A stretch of DNA of 64,000 bases from the NCBI GenBank assembly GCA_029251165.1, contig JAQXDW010000113.1, positions 62,001 through 126,000 of the forward strand, written 5' to 3'. A model generated the notes under the pieces. It saw nothing but the letters and a program-made list of their open reading frames with translations. It had not been told where the DNA came from and searched no databases. The position numbers and the translations under genes are program-made. The stretch comes from Myxococcota bacterium. GTDB lineage: Bacteria; Myxococcota_A; UBA796. Below are positions 7,648-16,742 of the stretch, piece after piece. The stretch's first letter is position 1, and each line of letters begins with the position of its first letter.

Positions 7648-9453
7648 TCAGCGCACCTGAACCTGCAGCCCGAGGTCCGGCAGGCTGCGATCAGCAGCCC
7701 AGGCTGCGGAAGCTGACACGTCCAGACAGTCGCACGGCGAGCGGTAGCGAAGGAGAGGCCCCGCAGAGAGGGTCTGACTGAGGTCAGCGAGGTGTCGCCA
7801 GCCAACCGCGATCGGAACCCCAGGGATCCACCATGTGGTGCTGAGGTTTCCAAGGCCGACGTCTTCGGTGCGGACGGCGGAGAAGGTCAGCCGTCCGGGT
7901 GCATCCGACCACGCTGCGCTGGCGACCTGGAGGCCATCCTCCAGCTGAAGGCGCCCCGACCAGGCCCCGTGCTGGAGGCGAACAGCGGCCTCAGGACGAA
8001 GACCATCCGGCGTCCAGGGCAGCCCAGCGACCGCCGAGATCGGAACGCCGCGCGCGGCGATCCAGCGTGAAGTGATCCGAGGACCGACTGCGATGGCGTC
8101 TGGAAGACTCTCATCGGGAGCCCGGGGAGATGCCGCAGCAGTCCACCCTGACACCGAGGCGGTCAGCCCTGCAGCAGCGAGATGACGGAGTCCGCCGATG
8201 TCGCCCCACATCGGCACCATGGCGGTGACTCCGGCCTGCCCGAGCGCCCAGGGCTCCGCAGCCGACCAGGCCACCCCTTGCCCCCTCGCAGTGCCGGTCA
8301 GCTGGAGGGCATTCCAACGGTGGCTCGCAGAGATCGTCCCGACAGCAGCGCTGCGGAGCGCAGTCTCTGACAGTGCTGCGGGGTCGCTCCCCTCAGCAAA
8401 CACATCGAGCCTCCCCTGCCCCCAGGTGCTCACGGCACCCCGCCCGCCGCTGGCAGAGAGCACTCCGGCAAGTGGCCGCTGAGTGGTGCTCTCTGCGGAC
8501 TGGAAGGTGTCGCTCTCCAGCCGTACCCAGGGCAGCCCGAGCACACCGAGAGACTCCGTCCAGGGGGCCGCTCGGGTCAGAAAATCCCCTCCATAGTCTG
8601 ACTGATAGTCCAGATCAGACCATCGCTGCGCATCGACGCCGACCCGAACTGGTCCAGGCGTCCAGGTGCCCTCCAGATCTCCTGCGCCGCGCCAGCGTCC
8701 CTCCTTGAGGTCGTCCCCGAGTGCTCCACGGAGCACCACCTCCTCAGCATCCGTCAGCGACAGCCGCCCCTCAGCCAGGCCGCGCACTCCTCGCTCCTGA
8801 CGCCACGCGGGGCTTACGGTGAGATCCGCATGCGTGCCCGCTGCGATGAAGATCGGAGTCGTGAGCTGGAGGCCATCGACGCCGTAGCCGATGGCCGGGG
8901 GGAGCAGCCCGGTTCGACGCGGGGCGAGAACAACCGCGCCGATCGGAACGGGCAGGAGCCTGCGCTCGCAGACCCGGATCCAGCCCCCGGAGAACCGTGC
9001 GATCTCATCGAGCTTCACCGAGACCGTGCGGGCAGTGACGTCCCAGGTCTGTGGAGCCCCTTCTGGACAGCCGCAGACCGAGACCGTGACGGCCTCTCCC
9101 GAGAGGTGCTCTCCGACAAACGACAGGGAGCGCCCTGAGGCGGAGAATGACTCTCCGGTATAGCGGGCATTCAGCAGCACGCCGCTCAGATCTCCGAGGT
9201 CGATCTCGGCGCGAGAGAAGCTGACCGTGCCCTCAGCCCGGTGCCAGGTTCCCTCCTCAAGAAGGAGGGTGCCGGAGGCGACATCGAGCACAAACCGCTG
9301 CCCCTCGGCGCGCTGGTCGCCGAGCTGGATGGAGACGCTCCCGGTGCCAGTGGCGAGCCCATCCTCCGCAAGGATGAGATCTGCAGAGATGACCGCTGGT
9401 GTGGGTGCGGCCTCCTGAGCCGCAGCGATCCCGGACACCAGCGCCCAGAGCAT
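7648..9453 (-). CDS. lptD: LptD-like LPS assembly outer-membrane protein
   Basis: The 601-residue protein begins MLWALVSGIAAAQ, a short signal peptide. An N-terminal OstA/LptA-like beta-jellyroll (about residues 20-130) follows, with phrases such as LILAEDGLATGTGSVSI and SFVGEHLSGEAVTVSVC. The rest is a beta-barrel with alternating aromatic strands. Cysteines at CGCPEG, VCERR and PCDCLD could give the disulfide pattern needed by LptD. It is shorter than E. coli LptD (about 784 residues). LptD with LptE inserts LPS into the outer leaflet; no lptE is visible here. It is the last gene of accD-folC-lptD: the ATG at 9453 overlaps the folC stop as TGATG, and a GTG at 9456 is the alternative start. 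Confidence 0.75.
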   Translation of the reverse strand: MLWALVSGIAAAQEAAPTPAVISADLILAEDGLATGTGSVSIQLGDQRAEGQRFVLDVASGTLLLEEGTWHRAEGTVSFSRAEIDLGDLSGVLLNARYTGESFSASGRSLSFVGEHLSGEAVTVSVCGCPEGAPQTWDVTARTVSVKLDEIARFSGGWIRVCERRLLPVPIGAVVLAPRRTGLLPPAIGYGVDGLQLTTPIFIAAGTHADLTVSPAWRQERGVRGLAEGRLSLTDAEEVVLRGALGDDLKEGRWRGAGDLEGTWTPGPVRVGVDAQRWSDLDYQSDYGGDFLTRAAPWTESLGVLGLPWVRLESDTFQSAESTTQRPLAGVLSASGGRGAVSTWGQGRLDVFAEGSDPAALSETALRSAAVGTISASHRWNALQLTGTARGQGVAWSAAEPWALGQAGVTAMVPMWGDIGGLRHLAAAGLTASVSGWTAAASPRAPDESLPDAIAVGPRITSRWIAARGVPISAVAGLPWTPDGLRPEAAVRLQHGAWSGRLQLEDGLQVASAAWSDAPGRLTFSAVRTEDVGLGNLSTTWWIPGVPIAVGWRHLADLSQTLSAGPLLRYRSPCDCLDVSASAAWAADRSLPDLGLQVQVR

Positions 9454-10736
9454 CACGAGCCGGACTGCGCTCCGAGGAGGTCGCGCACGGCTCCCGCCAG
9501 GAAGATCGAGCCGGTGGCAACCACCAGCGAGCGACCGTCGCGGGCCAGGGCGATGGCCTGCTCGATGGGACCAGCAGGGAGAACCGGCATGTCGACGTCG
9601 ATGAGCTGTCGTGCAATCTCGCCGGCCTCAGCGGCCCGAGGATGGTTGCACTGGGTCGTCATCACCCGATCAAAGTGGGGGGCGAGCTGGACGACCATCG
9701 AGCGGACATCCTTGTCTGCAGACGCCCCGAGCAAGAGGGTCCGAGGCCGATCCCTCGGCAAGGGTCTCAGGTAATCCGACAGGCTCACCGCACCCTCACA
9801 GTTGTGTGCACAGTCGATGAGCACATCCTCCGCCAGCCACTCCAGCCGACCCGGATGTGATGCAGCGGCGAGGCCAGCACGGATGGCATCCTCAGAGACC
9901 GGCAGGACGTCCGCCACCTGAGAGAGCAGCGTCACCGCAACTCCGGCGTTGTCGATCTGATGGTCCCCAGCGAGGGAGAGCGGCAGATCGCGGAGGGTGT
10001 GGTTGTCGAAGGCCCAGGTAAAGCGACCGGTGTCGCTGCGGAGCGTGCGGTAGTGCTCGCCAGCCTCCAGAAGCGGAGCGGTCCGCTCACGGGCGATGAG
10101 GCGAATGACCCGGAGAGCGTCGAGCGGAAGCGGCCCCACCACGACCGGACGACCGGGCTTGACGATACCTGCCTTCTCTGCCGCGATGCTGGCCAGGTCC
10201 GGACCGAGCTGCTCGGTGTGATCCAGACCGACGCTCACGATCGCACAGGCCAGCGGGTCGACGAGGTTCGTAGCATCCAGCCGACCACCGAGCCCGACCT
10301 CTAAGATCGCGACATCGACGGCATTGCGTGCCATGTGGACCAGCGCCGCAGCGGTGATCATCTCGAAGTAGGTCAGGGCGACATCTCCGTCGACCTCACC
10401 GCCGGTGACCTCAGCTGCCCACCGAATGCGCGCCGCTGCCAGCTCTCGGAGGAGGGTATCGAGGTCTTCATCGGTGATCTCGACGCCACCGATGCAGATG
10501 CGCTCGTTGATGCGCTGGAGATGAGGCGAGGTGAATTCTCCCACCCGATAGCCAGCCGCCCGGAGCATCGAGCCGAGCATGCGGACAGTGCTGCCCTTTC
10601 CGTTGGTGCCAGCGACGTGGAGGACCTTCAGACCCGCGAGCGGCTCCCCGAGAAACGTCAGGAAGCTGCGCATCCGAGAGAGCCCCATGCGGACTCCGAA
10701 TCGGGCGAGGTCACTGAGAACGGGGTGACGGATCAC
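9453..10736 (-). CDS. folC: Bifunctional dihydrofolate/folylpolyglutamate synthase
   Basis: The 427-residue Mur-ligase-type enzyme would add glutamate to dihydropteroate and to reduced folates in the cytoplasm. The P-loop HVAGTNGKGST lies at residues 40-50. The family signature FTSPHLQRINERI follows, then EVGLGGRLDATN and VGLDHTEQLG, all typical of FolC. Length and domain order match the family. It starts with GTG at 10736, whose last two bases lie in the TGA stop of accD (a four-base GTGA overlap), so translation is probably coupled. accD-folC adjacency is also known from E. coli. Confidence 0.92.
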   Translation of the reverse strand: MIRHPVLSDLARFGVRMGLSRMRSFLTFLGEPLAGLKVLHVAGTNGKGSTVRMLGSMLRAAGYRVGEFTSPHLQRINERICIGGVEITDEDLDTLLRELAAARIRWAAEVTGGEVDGDVALTYFEMITAAALVHMARNAVDVAILEVGLGGRLDATNLVDPLACAIVSVGLDHTEQLGPDLASIAAEKAGIVKPGRPVVVGPLPLDALRVIRLIARERTAPLLEAGEHYRTLRSDTGRFTWAFDNHTLRDLPLSLAGDHQIDNAGVAVTLLSQVADVLPVSEDAIRAGLAAASHPGRLEWLAEDVLIDCAHNCEGAVSLSDYLRPLPRDRPRTLLLGASADKDVRSMVVQLAPHFDRVMTTQCNHPRAAEAGEIARQLIDVDMPVLPAGPIEQAIALARDGRSLVVATGSIFLAGAVRDLLGAQSGS

Positions 10737-11599
10737 GAATGATCCAGCAGCAGCGAGAGACTCCGAGCGATGGCAGTCCTCAGCTCGTCGCGGTTCACGA
10801 TGCGATCAACCATGCCGTGCTCAAGAAGGTACTCGCTCGTCTGGAAGCCCTCGGGAAGCTGCTCGCCGATGGTCTGCTCGATGACTCGCGGGCCGGCAAA
10901 GCCGATGAGGGCATTGGGCTCGGCGAAGATGAGGTCGCCGAGCATCGAGAAGCTCGCGGCCACACCGCCAGTGGTGGGATGAGTGAGGATGGAGATGTAG
11001 GGCATCTTTGCCTCATCCCGCAGCTTCGCCAGCGCCGCACAGGTCTTCGCCATCTGCATCAAGGAGAGCACCCCTTCCTGCATCCGCGCGCCACCCGAGG
11101 CGCTGATCACGATGGCGGGCTGCCGCAGCGCACAGGCCCGCTCGAACTGTCGGGTGATCGCCTCACCGACCACCGAGCCCATCGAGCCCCCCATGAACGC
11201 AAAGTTAAACGTACCGATCTGTACAGGACGGCCGTCGATGGTCGCCGAGGCCGCGATGTAGGCATCGAGCCGTCCGGTCTTTTTTGAGGAGGTCAGCAGC
11301 CGGCTCGCGTATGCCCGTGAGTCGACAAACTCAAGGGGGTCTTGAGGCTTGAGGTGGGTGTCCTCGAACCGAGCAGAGTCTGGGTCAATGATCGCGTTGA
11401 GACGGGTCAGTGCATCGATTCGACCATGGTGTCCGCACTTCGGGCATATCTGAAGGTTTGCAGCGAGCTCATCCTTGTAGATAATAGCTTTACAACCTGG
11501 ACAATTAAGCCATAAGTTTGCCGTTGTCAGTTGCTTACTGCGAGGGCGAATGCGAGGCTCGGGGGGAGCCTGCTCGAACCAGCGAGGTCCATCGGACAC
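10733..11599 (-). CDS. accD: Acetyl-CoA carboxylase carboxyltransferase subunit beta
   Basis: The 288-residue protein carries the N-terminal zinc ribbon of AccD (CPGC at 33-36 and CPKC at 52-55) followed by the crotonase-like carboxyltransferase domain, with signatures such as GGSMGSVVGE, SASGGARMQEG and HPTTGGVAASFSMLGD. Together with AccA, which is not in this window, it transfers carboxyl from biotin to acetyl-CoA to give malonyl-CoA. accB and accC lie some 23 kb away in the pilus-shikimate run. I place the start at the GTG at 11599, which has GGAG six bases upstream. An upstream GTG at 11626 would add nine residues but lacks a ribosome site. The gene is divergent from the FG-GAP lipoprotein. 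Confidence 0.93.
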   Translation of the reverse strand: MSDGPRWFEQAPPEPRIRPRSKQLTTANLWLNCPGCKAIIYKDELAANLQICPKCGHHGRIDALTRLNAIIDPDSARFEDTHLKPQDPLEFVDSRAYASRLLTSSKKTGRLDAYIAASATIDGRPVQIGTFNFAFMGGSMGSVVGEAITRQFERACALRQPAIVISASGGARMQEGVLSLMQMAKTCAALAKLRDEAKMPYISILTHPTTGGVAASFSMLGDLIFAEPNALIGFAGPRVIEQTIGEQLPEGFQTSEYLLEHGMVDRIVNRDELRTAIARSLSLLLDHS

Positions 11600-11707
11600 G
11601 GCGCACTCCAGGGTTGTCGGTGCCACGCCGGACTATCCCATGGAAGAAACTCCGGCACGAACGCTCGCTAGCGATACAATAAAGACCCCACCACAGGACG
11701 CATCGCG

Positions 11708-13894
11708 ATGCCGAGAATTACAGTCTTCATCGCTCTGTTGGGCTCTGGCTGCTCTGACTACACCTTCGGGGTCGACGGCAGCGCAGGTGACGGCGAGCCG
11801 TGGTTTCCTCCTGTCGAGGAGCAGTTCACCAGCGGCCTCTCGCCAGCAGATGCCTGCGACTTCATCGAGCCGACGATCACCGAGGTTCCGATTGATGAGT
11901 CATGCGATGTCGAGCCATCTGAGGGTGTCTTGGATGCCGTCATGGAGTGGCGTCTCGCCAAATTCGCGACCTTCCGAGAGTACAGTCAGTCAGTCATGTC
12001 CCCGATGGTCGGACAGCTCACTGACGACAACGGGGACGGCGCCATCACCTACGCCGACACACCAGACATCGTCGTCATCTCCGACGACAACGGGTTCGTC
12101 AACAACGAGCACGGCATCCTCCGCATCATCTCTGGCGACGGCGAGGGCCCCAACACCCACACCAACCGCGCAGACATCCTCGTCGACGGCGAGAACCTCC
12201 AGCTCTACCCCTACCGATACTCCAACGTCGCGCTCGGAGACGTCGACAGCGACGGCACGCCCGAGATCGTCATGCTCGTCCATGCCGTCTCTGGCCCGGC
12301 GAACAACGGCGGCGGTGGAAGCTACGACACCAGCGACAGCACGGAGATCCACGACACCGCAGTCTCCTCACCAGGCGATGACTCTGGTGAGGTCAAGGAC
12401 TCCGGCGGCGGGTCCGGCGGAGAGGACACCGAAGACAGCATCCGCCCTCCCCCTCCCTCCAGCAGCGGCAACAACGGCGGCAACGGCAGCGGCAGCGGCA
12501 ACACCCTCACTGGCGAGAACTGCCAGGTTGCAGCCTTCGACACCAACCTCGAAGCCAAGTGGACCACATCGCAGGTGAACCTCGCCTGCGGAGGACACGC
12601 ACCAGCCCTCGCCGATCTCGACGGCGATGGTGTCGTAGAGGTCGTCCTCGGCCCCTACGTCTTCAAGGGCACCGATGGCTCGCTCATCAAGAAGGGACAG
12701 GGCGACGTCGGGCGCTACTATGCCTACTCCGAGATCGGACTCCACTCCATCGTGACCGACATCGAGGGAGACGGCCAGCAGGAGATCATCGCCGGACGAA
12801 CCGTCTACAACAGCGACGTCTCGACCCGCTGCACCGGCGAAGCGGCTGACGATGGCTTCACCGCCGCCGCAGACCTCGACATGGACGGCGTCGGCGAATT
12901 CCTGATCGTCGGCAACGGGCAGGTCTCCATCTTCGAGGGCACCGACTGCTCGAAGATCAGCTCGTGGGCACTCCAGGGCGGCGGGACCGGCGGTCCTCCG
13001 ACCATCTCTGACTACGACGGCGACGGCATGCCGGAGATCGGGCTGGTCAATGCCGCGTCCTATACCGTCTTTGAGGTCGACGGATCGGTGCTCTGGAGCG
13101 TGCCGGTGACCGACGAGTCCAGCCATGCCACCGGCTCGGTGGTGTTTGACTTCGAGGGCGATGGCTTCCCTGAAGTGATCTATGGCGACGAGGTCACCCT
13201 CTGGGTGTTCGATGGCCGCGACGGCTCCGTCCGCCTCAGCGAGGACACCCGAGAGTCGAGAACCCTCCACGAGTTCCCCACTGTGGCCGATGTCGATGGC
13301 GACGGCTCCGCAGAGATCGTCATCGTCAACGGCGGCAGCCACTACGGCGATGAGGCGTTCGGCATCTTCGTGATCGGCTCAGAGTCCTCCTCCTGGGAAG
13401 CCGGACGCCAGGTGTGGAACCAGCACGCCTACAGCATCGTCAACGTCAACGACGACCTCTCGATCCCCTCCGCGCCGGCCTCAAACTGGCCCAACTACAA
13501 CAACTTCCGCAGCGGCGACGTCAACCCGGGCTCCGGCGGTCGCTCTCCGGATGCAGTACCAGTGGTCACCGTCTGCACCGACGAGTGCGAGTACGGTCGA
13601 CTCGTGGTTCATGCCCGAATCGGCAACCACGGCCCGGTTCCCCTTCGGTCCGGCCTCCCGATCACGATCTACTCCGAGAGCAATGGTGTCCTGTCACCGA
13701 TCGCTACGGAGTGGACGACGGATGTAGCCGACTCTGGCGGGACCTCCGATGAGGTCTCCTTCGACATTCTGGTCGATGACATCCCAGAGGGGAAGGTCTG
13801 GGTCATCGTCGACTCCATCGGAGAGGGCGGCTACGCGACGGAGTGCAACGAGCTGAACAACAGCATCGAGCTGACAGACCTCGCCTGCCCGTAG
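11708..13894 (+). CDS. FG-GAP/VCBS-repeat lipoprotein with CARDB-like C-terminal domain
   Basis: The 728-residue protein starts MPRITVFIALLGSGC, a short lipoprotein signal with Cys15 as the anchor. Residues about 200-275 form a low-complexity linker rich in Asp, Ser, Gly and Pro. Several FG-GAP/VCBS-type repeats with calcium-binding DxDxDG loops follow (LADLDGDGVVEVV, DYDGDGMPEIG, FDFEGDGFPEV, DVDGDGSAEIVIV), suggesting a beta-propeller. The last 110 residues, with LVVHARIGNHGPVPLRSGLP and CNELNNS, look like a CARDB-type adhesion module. A surface adhesion or binding role is inferred. A TACAAT at 11675-11680 could be a -10 box, next to the palindrome TCGCTAGCGA (11666-11675), but no good -35 is visible. 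Confidence 0.8.
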   Translation: MPRITVFIALLGSGCSDYTFGVDGSAGDGEPWFPPVEEQFTSGLSPADACDFIEPTITEVPIDESCDVEPSEGVLDAVMEWRLAKFATFREYSQSVMSPMVGQLTDDNGDGAITYADTPDIVVISDDNGFVNNEHGILRIISGDGEGPNTHTNRADILVDGENLQLYPYRYSNVALGDVDSDGTPEIVMLVHAVSGPANNGGGGSYDTSDSTEIHDTAVSSPGDDSGEVKDSGGGSGGEDTEDSIRPPPPSSSGNNGGNGSGSGNTLTGENCQVAAFDTNLEAKWTTSQVNLACGGHAPALADLDGDGVVEVVLGPYVFKGTDGSLIKKGQGDVGRYYAYSEIGLHSIVTDIEGDGQQEIIAGRTVYNSDVSTRCTGEAADDGFTAAADLDMDGVGEFLIVGNGQVSIFEGTDCSKISSWALQGGGTGGPPTISDYDGDGMPEIGLVNAASYTVFEVDGSVLWSVPVTDESSHATGSVVFDFEGDGFPEVIYGDEVTLWVFDGRDGSVRLSEDTRESRTLHEFPTVADVDGDGSAEIVIVNGGSHYGDEAFGIFVIGSESSSWEAGRQVWNQHAYSIVNVNDDLSIPSAPASNWPNYNNFRSGDVNPGSGGRSPDAVPVVTVCTDECEYGRLVVHARIGNHGPVPLRSGLPITIYSESNGVLSPIATEWTTDVADSGGTSDEVSFDILVDDIPEGKVWVIVDSIGEGGYATECNELNNSIELTDLACP

Positions 13895-13910
13895 CCTGCC
13901 CTGGGCGTCC

Positions 13911-15011
13911 TCAGCTCCAGCGACCCTCGGCATACAGCGCATCGACAATCGCCGTGAACAGCCGCGGACGGAAGCGACGAAACGCGATGGTCTTTGGCCC
14001 CGTCGCGCCAGGCACCGCGCCGCCCTCGACGGTCGGATGGACCCGGTTGGAGCACAGCGCTGCGACGATGCCCTGGCGAGGCGCGATCCACAGGCTGCCG
14101 CCGGTGAACCCGGTGTGCCCAACGCCATCAAGCGGCCATCGGGGTCCGGCAGACGCAATCCCGGGCGTGGGAGAGTCGAAGCCGAGGCGATGGCTGCCGA
14201 CGGCTCGCTGGGTCCAGAAGCGCCGCACGACCGACGCCTGGAGCCCCTCGTCGGCACCGTGAAGCGCGCGCAGCTGCCAAGCGGCAGCGGCTGCAGCAGA
14301 CTGAACCGACCCGAACAGCCCGGCATGAGAGGAGACCCCACCCAGGACTGCGGTGTTCAGATCATGGACCTCACCAACGATCACCCGTCCACGCGTCGGG
14401 CAGTCTTCCGTGGCGGCAGCACCCGGCCAGCCCCAGCGCAGATCCGCCCCGCAGTGCGCCCCGACCTCTCGGTGCCAGAGGACATCGAGACGCTCACCGC
14501 CGATCTCCTCAAGCAGCGCACACAGCAGCATGAAGCCGAGGTCAGAGTATGCGTAGCGCTCTCCGGGAGGAGCAGCGACCGGGGCAGTCCGAGCGAGCCG
14601 CAGCCCCTCAGCGCGAACCTCCGGTGAGCCCCAGCGCGCCTGATCAGTGAGGGTCTCAAACAGTGCGCGCCACGGGGGCAGGCCGGAGGTGTGCGACAGA
14701 CAGTGTGCAGTCGTCACACCGTTCGGGGCATCGGGAATGCGCTCCGCAATGGGCGCGTCGAGATCGAGGATCCCCTGCCCGACAAAGCGCATCGCGAGCG
14801 GAGTGGTGCCGAGAATCTTGGTGATGCTGGCGAGGTCCCAGGGTGTCGACAGTGTGGCCGCGCGAGGCTCGGGGGTCTGCTCAGCCTGTCCAACGACTGC
14901 GGTGAAGCACTCGCCGTCCTGGCTGCGGACGCAGACCGCCGCGCCGGGAAACAGCCCCTCTGCGACGCCCTCCGTGAGCAATTGCTCGACCGCACGCCAG
15001 CTACCCGACAT
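13911..15011 (-). CDS. Serine hydrolase of the beta-lactamase/class C PBP family
   Basis: The 366-residue protein has the active-site SxxK motif SITK at residues 62-65, a YSD version of the YxN motif (RYAYSDLGFML), and the HTSGLPPW stretch common in class C beta-lactamase-like esterases and D-alanyl peptidases. No signal peptide is visible, so it may act in the cytoplasm or be exported by other means. Its start ATG at 15011 has GGAGG upstream and lies inside the end of the LD-carboxypeptidase gene (11-base overlap), so the two are probably co-expressed. That pairing suggests cell-wall peptide turnover or recycling, which is inference; the substrate could also be an ester. Confidence 0.82.
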   Translation of the reverse strand: MSGSWRAVEQLLTEGVAEGLFPGAAVCVRSQDGECFTAVVGQAEQTPEPRAATLSTPWDLASITKILGTTPLAMRFVGQGILDLDAPIAERIPDAPNGVTTAHCLSHTSGLPPWRALFETLTDQARWGSPEVRAEGLRLARTAPVAAPPGERYAYSDLGFMLLCALLEEIGGERLDVLWHREVGAHCGADLRWGWPGAAATEDCPTRGRVIVGEVHDLNTAVLGGVSSHAGLFGSVQSAAAAAAWQLRALHGADEGLQASVVRRFWTQRAVGSHRLGFDSPTPGIASAGPRWPLDGVGHTGFTGGSLWIAPRQGIVAALCSNRVHPTVEGGAVPGATGPKTIAFRRFRPRLFTAIVDALYAEGRWS

Positions 15012-15867
15012 GCAGCCCCTCCACGCTCAGCACGCCCTCCACACCGACCTGCCACGGCCGGTTGCGGCTGCCGTGCCCGATGGGAAGACCGCTGATGACC
15101 GGAAGGCCCAGCGGTGAGAGGAGATCCATGAAGATGTCATGGAGGGTCCAGTCTGCCGAGGATGGGGTGGTGCAGTCGGTGAAGTCACCCAAGGCGATGC
15201 CGACAGCACCATCCAGCGCCCCGCTATCGCGAAGCTGGCTGATGAGGCGATCGATCTTGTAGGCTGGCTCGTTGATGTCTTCGAGCACCACGATGGCACC
15301 ATTGGAGCGCAGCGACCAGGGAGTGCCGGCGAGGCTGGCGAGTACGCAGAGGTTCCCGCCGACCAGGCGCCCCTGGACTGCCCGATGGGGACCGCAGAGG
15401 TGACGACCCTTGAGCCAATAGCTGCCGCCCTCCAGCAGCATCTTCTTGAGGGCGGCAGCGCTGTCCTCGCTGGTGTGACCAGCCAGTGAGTGCAGGACCG
15501 GACCGTGGATGCCCCCGGTGATACCCACCCGCTCCATCGCGACCAGCAGCGCTGTGGCATCTGAGAAGCCGATGACTGGTCGTCCGTCGCACTCCGACCA
15601 GGGCAAGTGGGAGAGAAGCTGAGCCGTCCCGTAGCCTCCCCGCGCAAACCAGACGGCATCGATCTGTTTGTCGGTCAGTGCCCAGGTGAGATCGGCAGAC
15701 CGCTGCTGGATTGTACCCGCGGTGACCCGATGTCTGGCGTGAAGGTTTCGGCCCTCGACGACCTGAAGTCCCCAGGACGTGATCAGGTCGATCCCGCTCT
15801 GGAGTCGCTCTGGGTTGAAGATCCCCGAAGGGGCCACCACTGCGACCCGCGCACCCTCGCTCAGCAT
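15001..15867 (-). CDS. LD-carboxypeptidase (peptidase family S66, LdcA/MccF-like)
   Basis: From the ATG at 15867, preceded by AAGGAG, the protein is 288 residues. It has the S66 family signatures FARGGYGTAQLL and IGFSDATALL (the second carrying the nucleophile Ser), then LEDINEPAYKIDRLI with the catalytic Glu, and LPIGHGSRN near the C terminus with the catalytic His. Members cleave the terminal D-Ala from cytoplasmic muropeptide tetrapeptides during peptidoglycan recycling; the MccF branch cleaves peptide-nucleotide antibiotics instead, and I cannot separate these by eye. A longer frame upstream to 16092 has no protein-like N terminus and overlaps the divergent lipoprotein gene, so it is rejected. 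Confidence 0.88.
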   Translation of the reverse strand: MLSEGARVAVVAPSGIFNPERLQSGIDLITSWGLQVVEGRNLHARHRVTAGTIQQRSADLTWALTDKQIDAVWFARGGYGTAQLLSHLPWSECDGRPVIGFSDATALLVAMERVGITGGIHGPVLHSLAGHTSEDSAAALKKMLLEGGSYWLKGRHLCGPHRAVQGRLVGGNLCVLASLAGTPWSLRSNGAIVVLEDINEPAYKIDRLISQLRDSGALDGAVGIALGDFTDCTTPSSADWTLHDIFMDLLSPLGLPVISGLPIGHGSRNRPWQVGVEGVLSVEGLHVG

Positions 15868-15905
15868 CTGTACTCCTTGAAAAGTAGAAGGGGTTAACCT
15901 GCTGC

Positions 15906-16742
15906 ATGATGAGATGGACCCATCTGGCCCTGCTGTCGTCGCTGGGATGCTCTGCGCCGGAGGTCGCCCCTGCGGCTCCGACCCCGCCCGACCCCTTCTC
16001 CGGTCGGCGCCCACCGGAAAGCCAGCCGGAAAATTTAGCGCGGCGACCTTCGGCACCCGATGCACCCGATGCACCCGATGCCGATCGACCACCGACTGAA
16101 GAAGACGTCGCTGCGGCTGGCATCACCGAGCCACCGCCGACTGAGGAAGAGCTCGCAGCCTCGGTCAATGCACCGCCGATGCCCACCGGTCCGATTGAGC
16201 TTCCGCCTGTTGACCGTGCAGACCTCGTGCACCTCGCGCCGCCGTACTCGGGCTGGACGATCTCTGCGCCCCTCGCCTTGACCGGTCCAGGCGGAGCCAC
16301 CCTCACCACCCTGGATCGAGCCGGAGTCCGGGTCGAGGTCATCGGAAAGAGAGACGACCGGATCAACATCCAGTGCAGCGGCTGCACCGGTGAGTGGAGA
16401 GATGCCGGCGGCTGGGTTCCGGCCGAGGTCGTCTACCCCGCAGGCCACCCCGCCCCCTCAGACCTCCCCCTCGCCCCAGCGCTGTCGCTGCGGGCAGGCT
16501 GGGCACGGGGAGAAAACCTGCCCGAAGGAGCGGACCGCGGTGCGATGTGTCGGCTCATCGATCTCGGCTACATCACAGAAGACGAACAGAGCACCTGGTC
16601 CCAGGACGGTGGCCAGCTGGTGGTCGCTCGAGCCGATGAAAACTGGGAGGTCACCGCGCTGAGCGCTCCGTCGGAGAGCAGCTGGCGGTGTCGGGTGACC
16701 CGATCTGACGATACAGCCCTACCAGAGGCCGCCCCGCAATGA
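15906..16742 (+). CDS. Pro/Ala-rich lipoprotein with SH3-like C-terminal region
   Basis: The 278-residue protein starts [15 protein letters not shown], a lipoprotein signal with a lipobox ending at Cys15. Residues about 20-100 are rich in Pro, Ala, Glu and Asp, including a [12 protein letters not shown] run encoded by an exact nine-base repeat (16055-16083), so this part is a flexible linker. A small beta domain follows, with [19 protein letters not shown] and WVPAEVVY, resembling bacterial SH3-like folds. A last region of about 80 residues contains two cysteines. The family is unknown; the architecture suits a periplasmic or outer-membrane tether. Its stop overlaps the start of the MBL hydrolase (ATGA at 16739), so the two are translationally coupled. 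Confidence 0.7.
   Translation: MMRWTHLALLSSLGCSAPEVAPAAPTPPDPFSGRRPPESQPENLARRPSAPDAPDAPDADRPPTEEDVAAAGITEPPPTEEELAASVNAPPMPTGPIELPPVDRADLVHLAPPYSGWTISAPLALTGPGGATLTTLDRAGVRVEVIGKRDDRINIQCSGCTGEWRDAGGWVPAEVVYPAGHPAPSDLPLAPALSLRAGWARGENLPEGADRGAMCRLIDLGYITEDEQSTWSQDGGQLVVARADENWEVTALSAPSESSWRCRVTRSDDTALPEAAPQ

Noticed and set aside
15868-16092. 75-residue N-terminal extension of the LD-carboxypeptidase
   Set aside because: It has no homology-like pattern, overlaps the divergent lipoprotein gene, and an ideal AAGGAG precedes the internal ATG at 15867.
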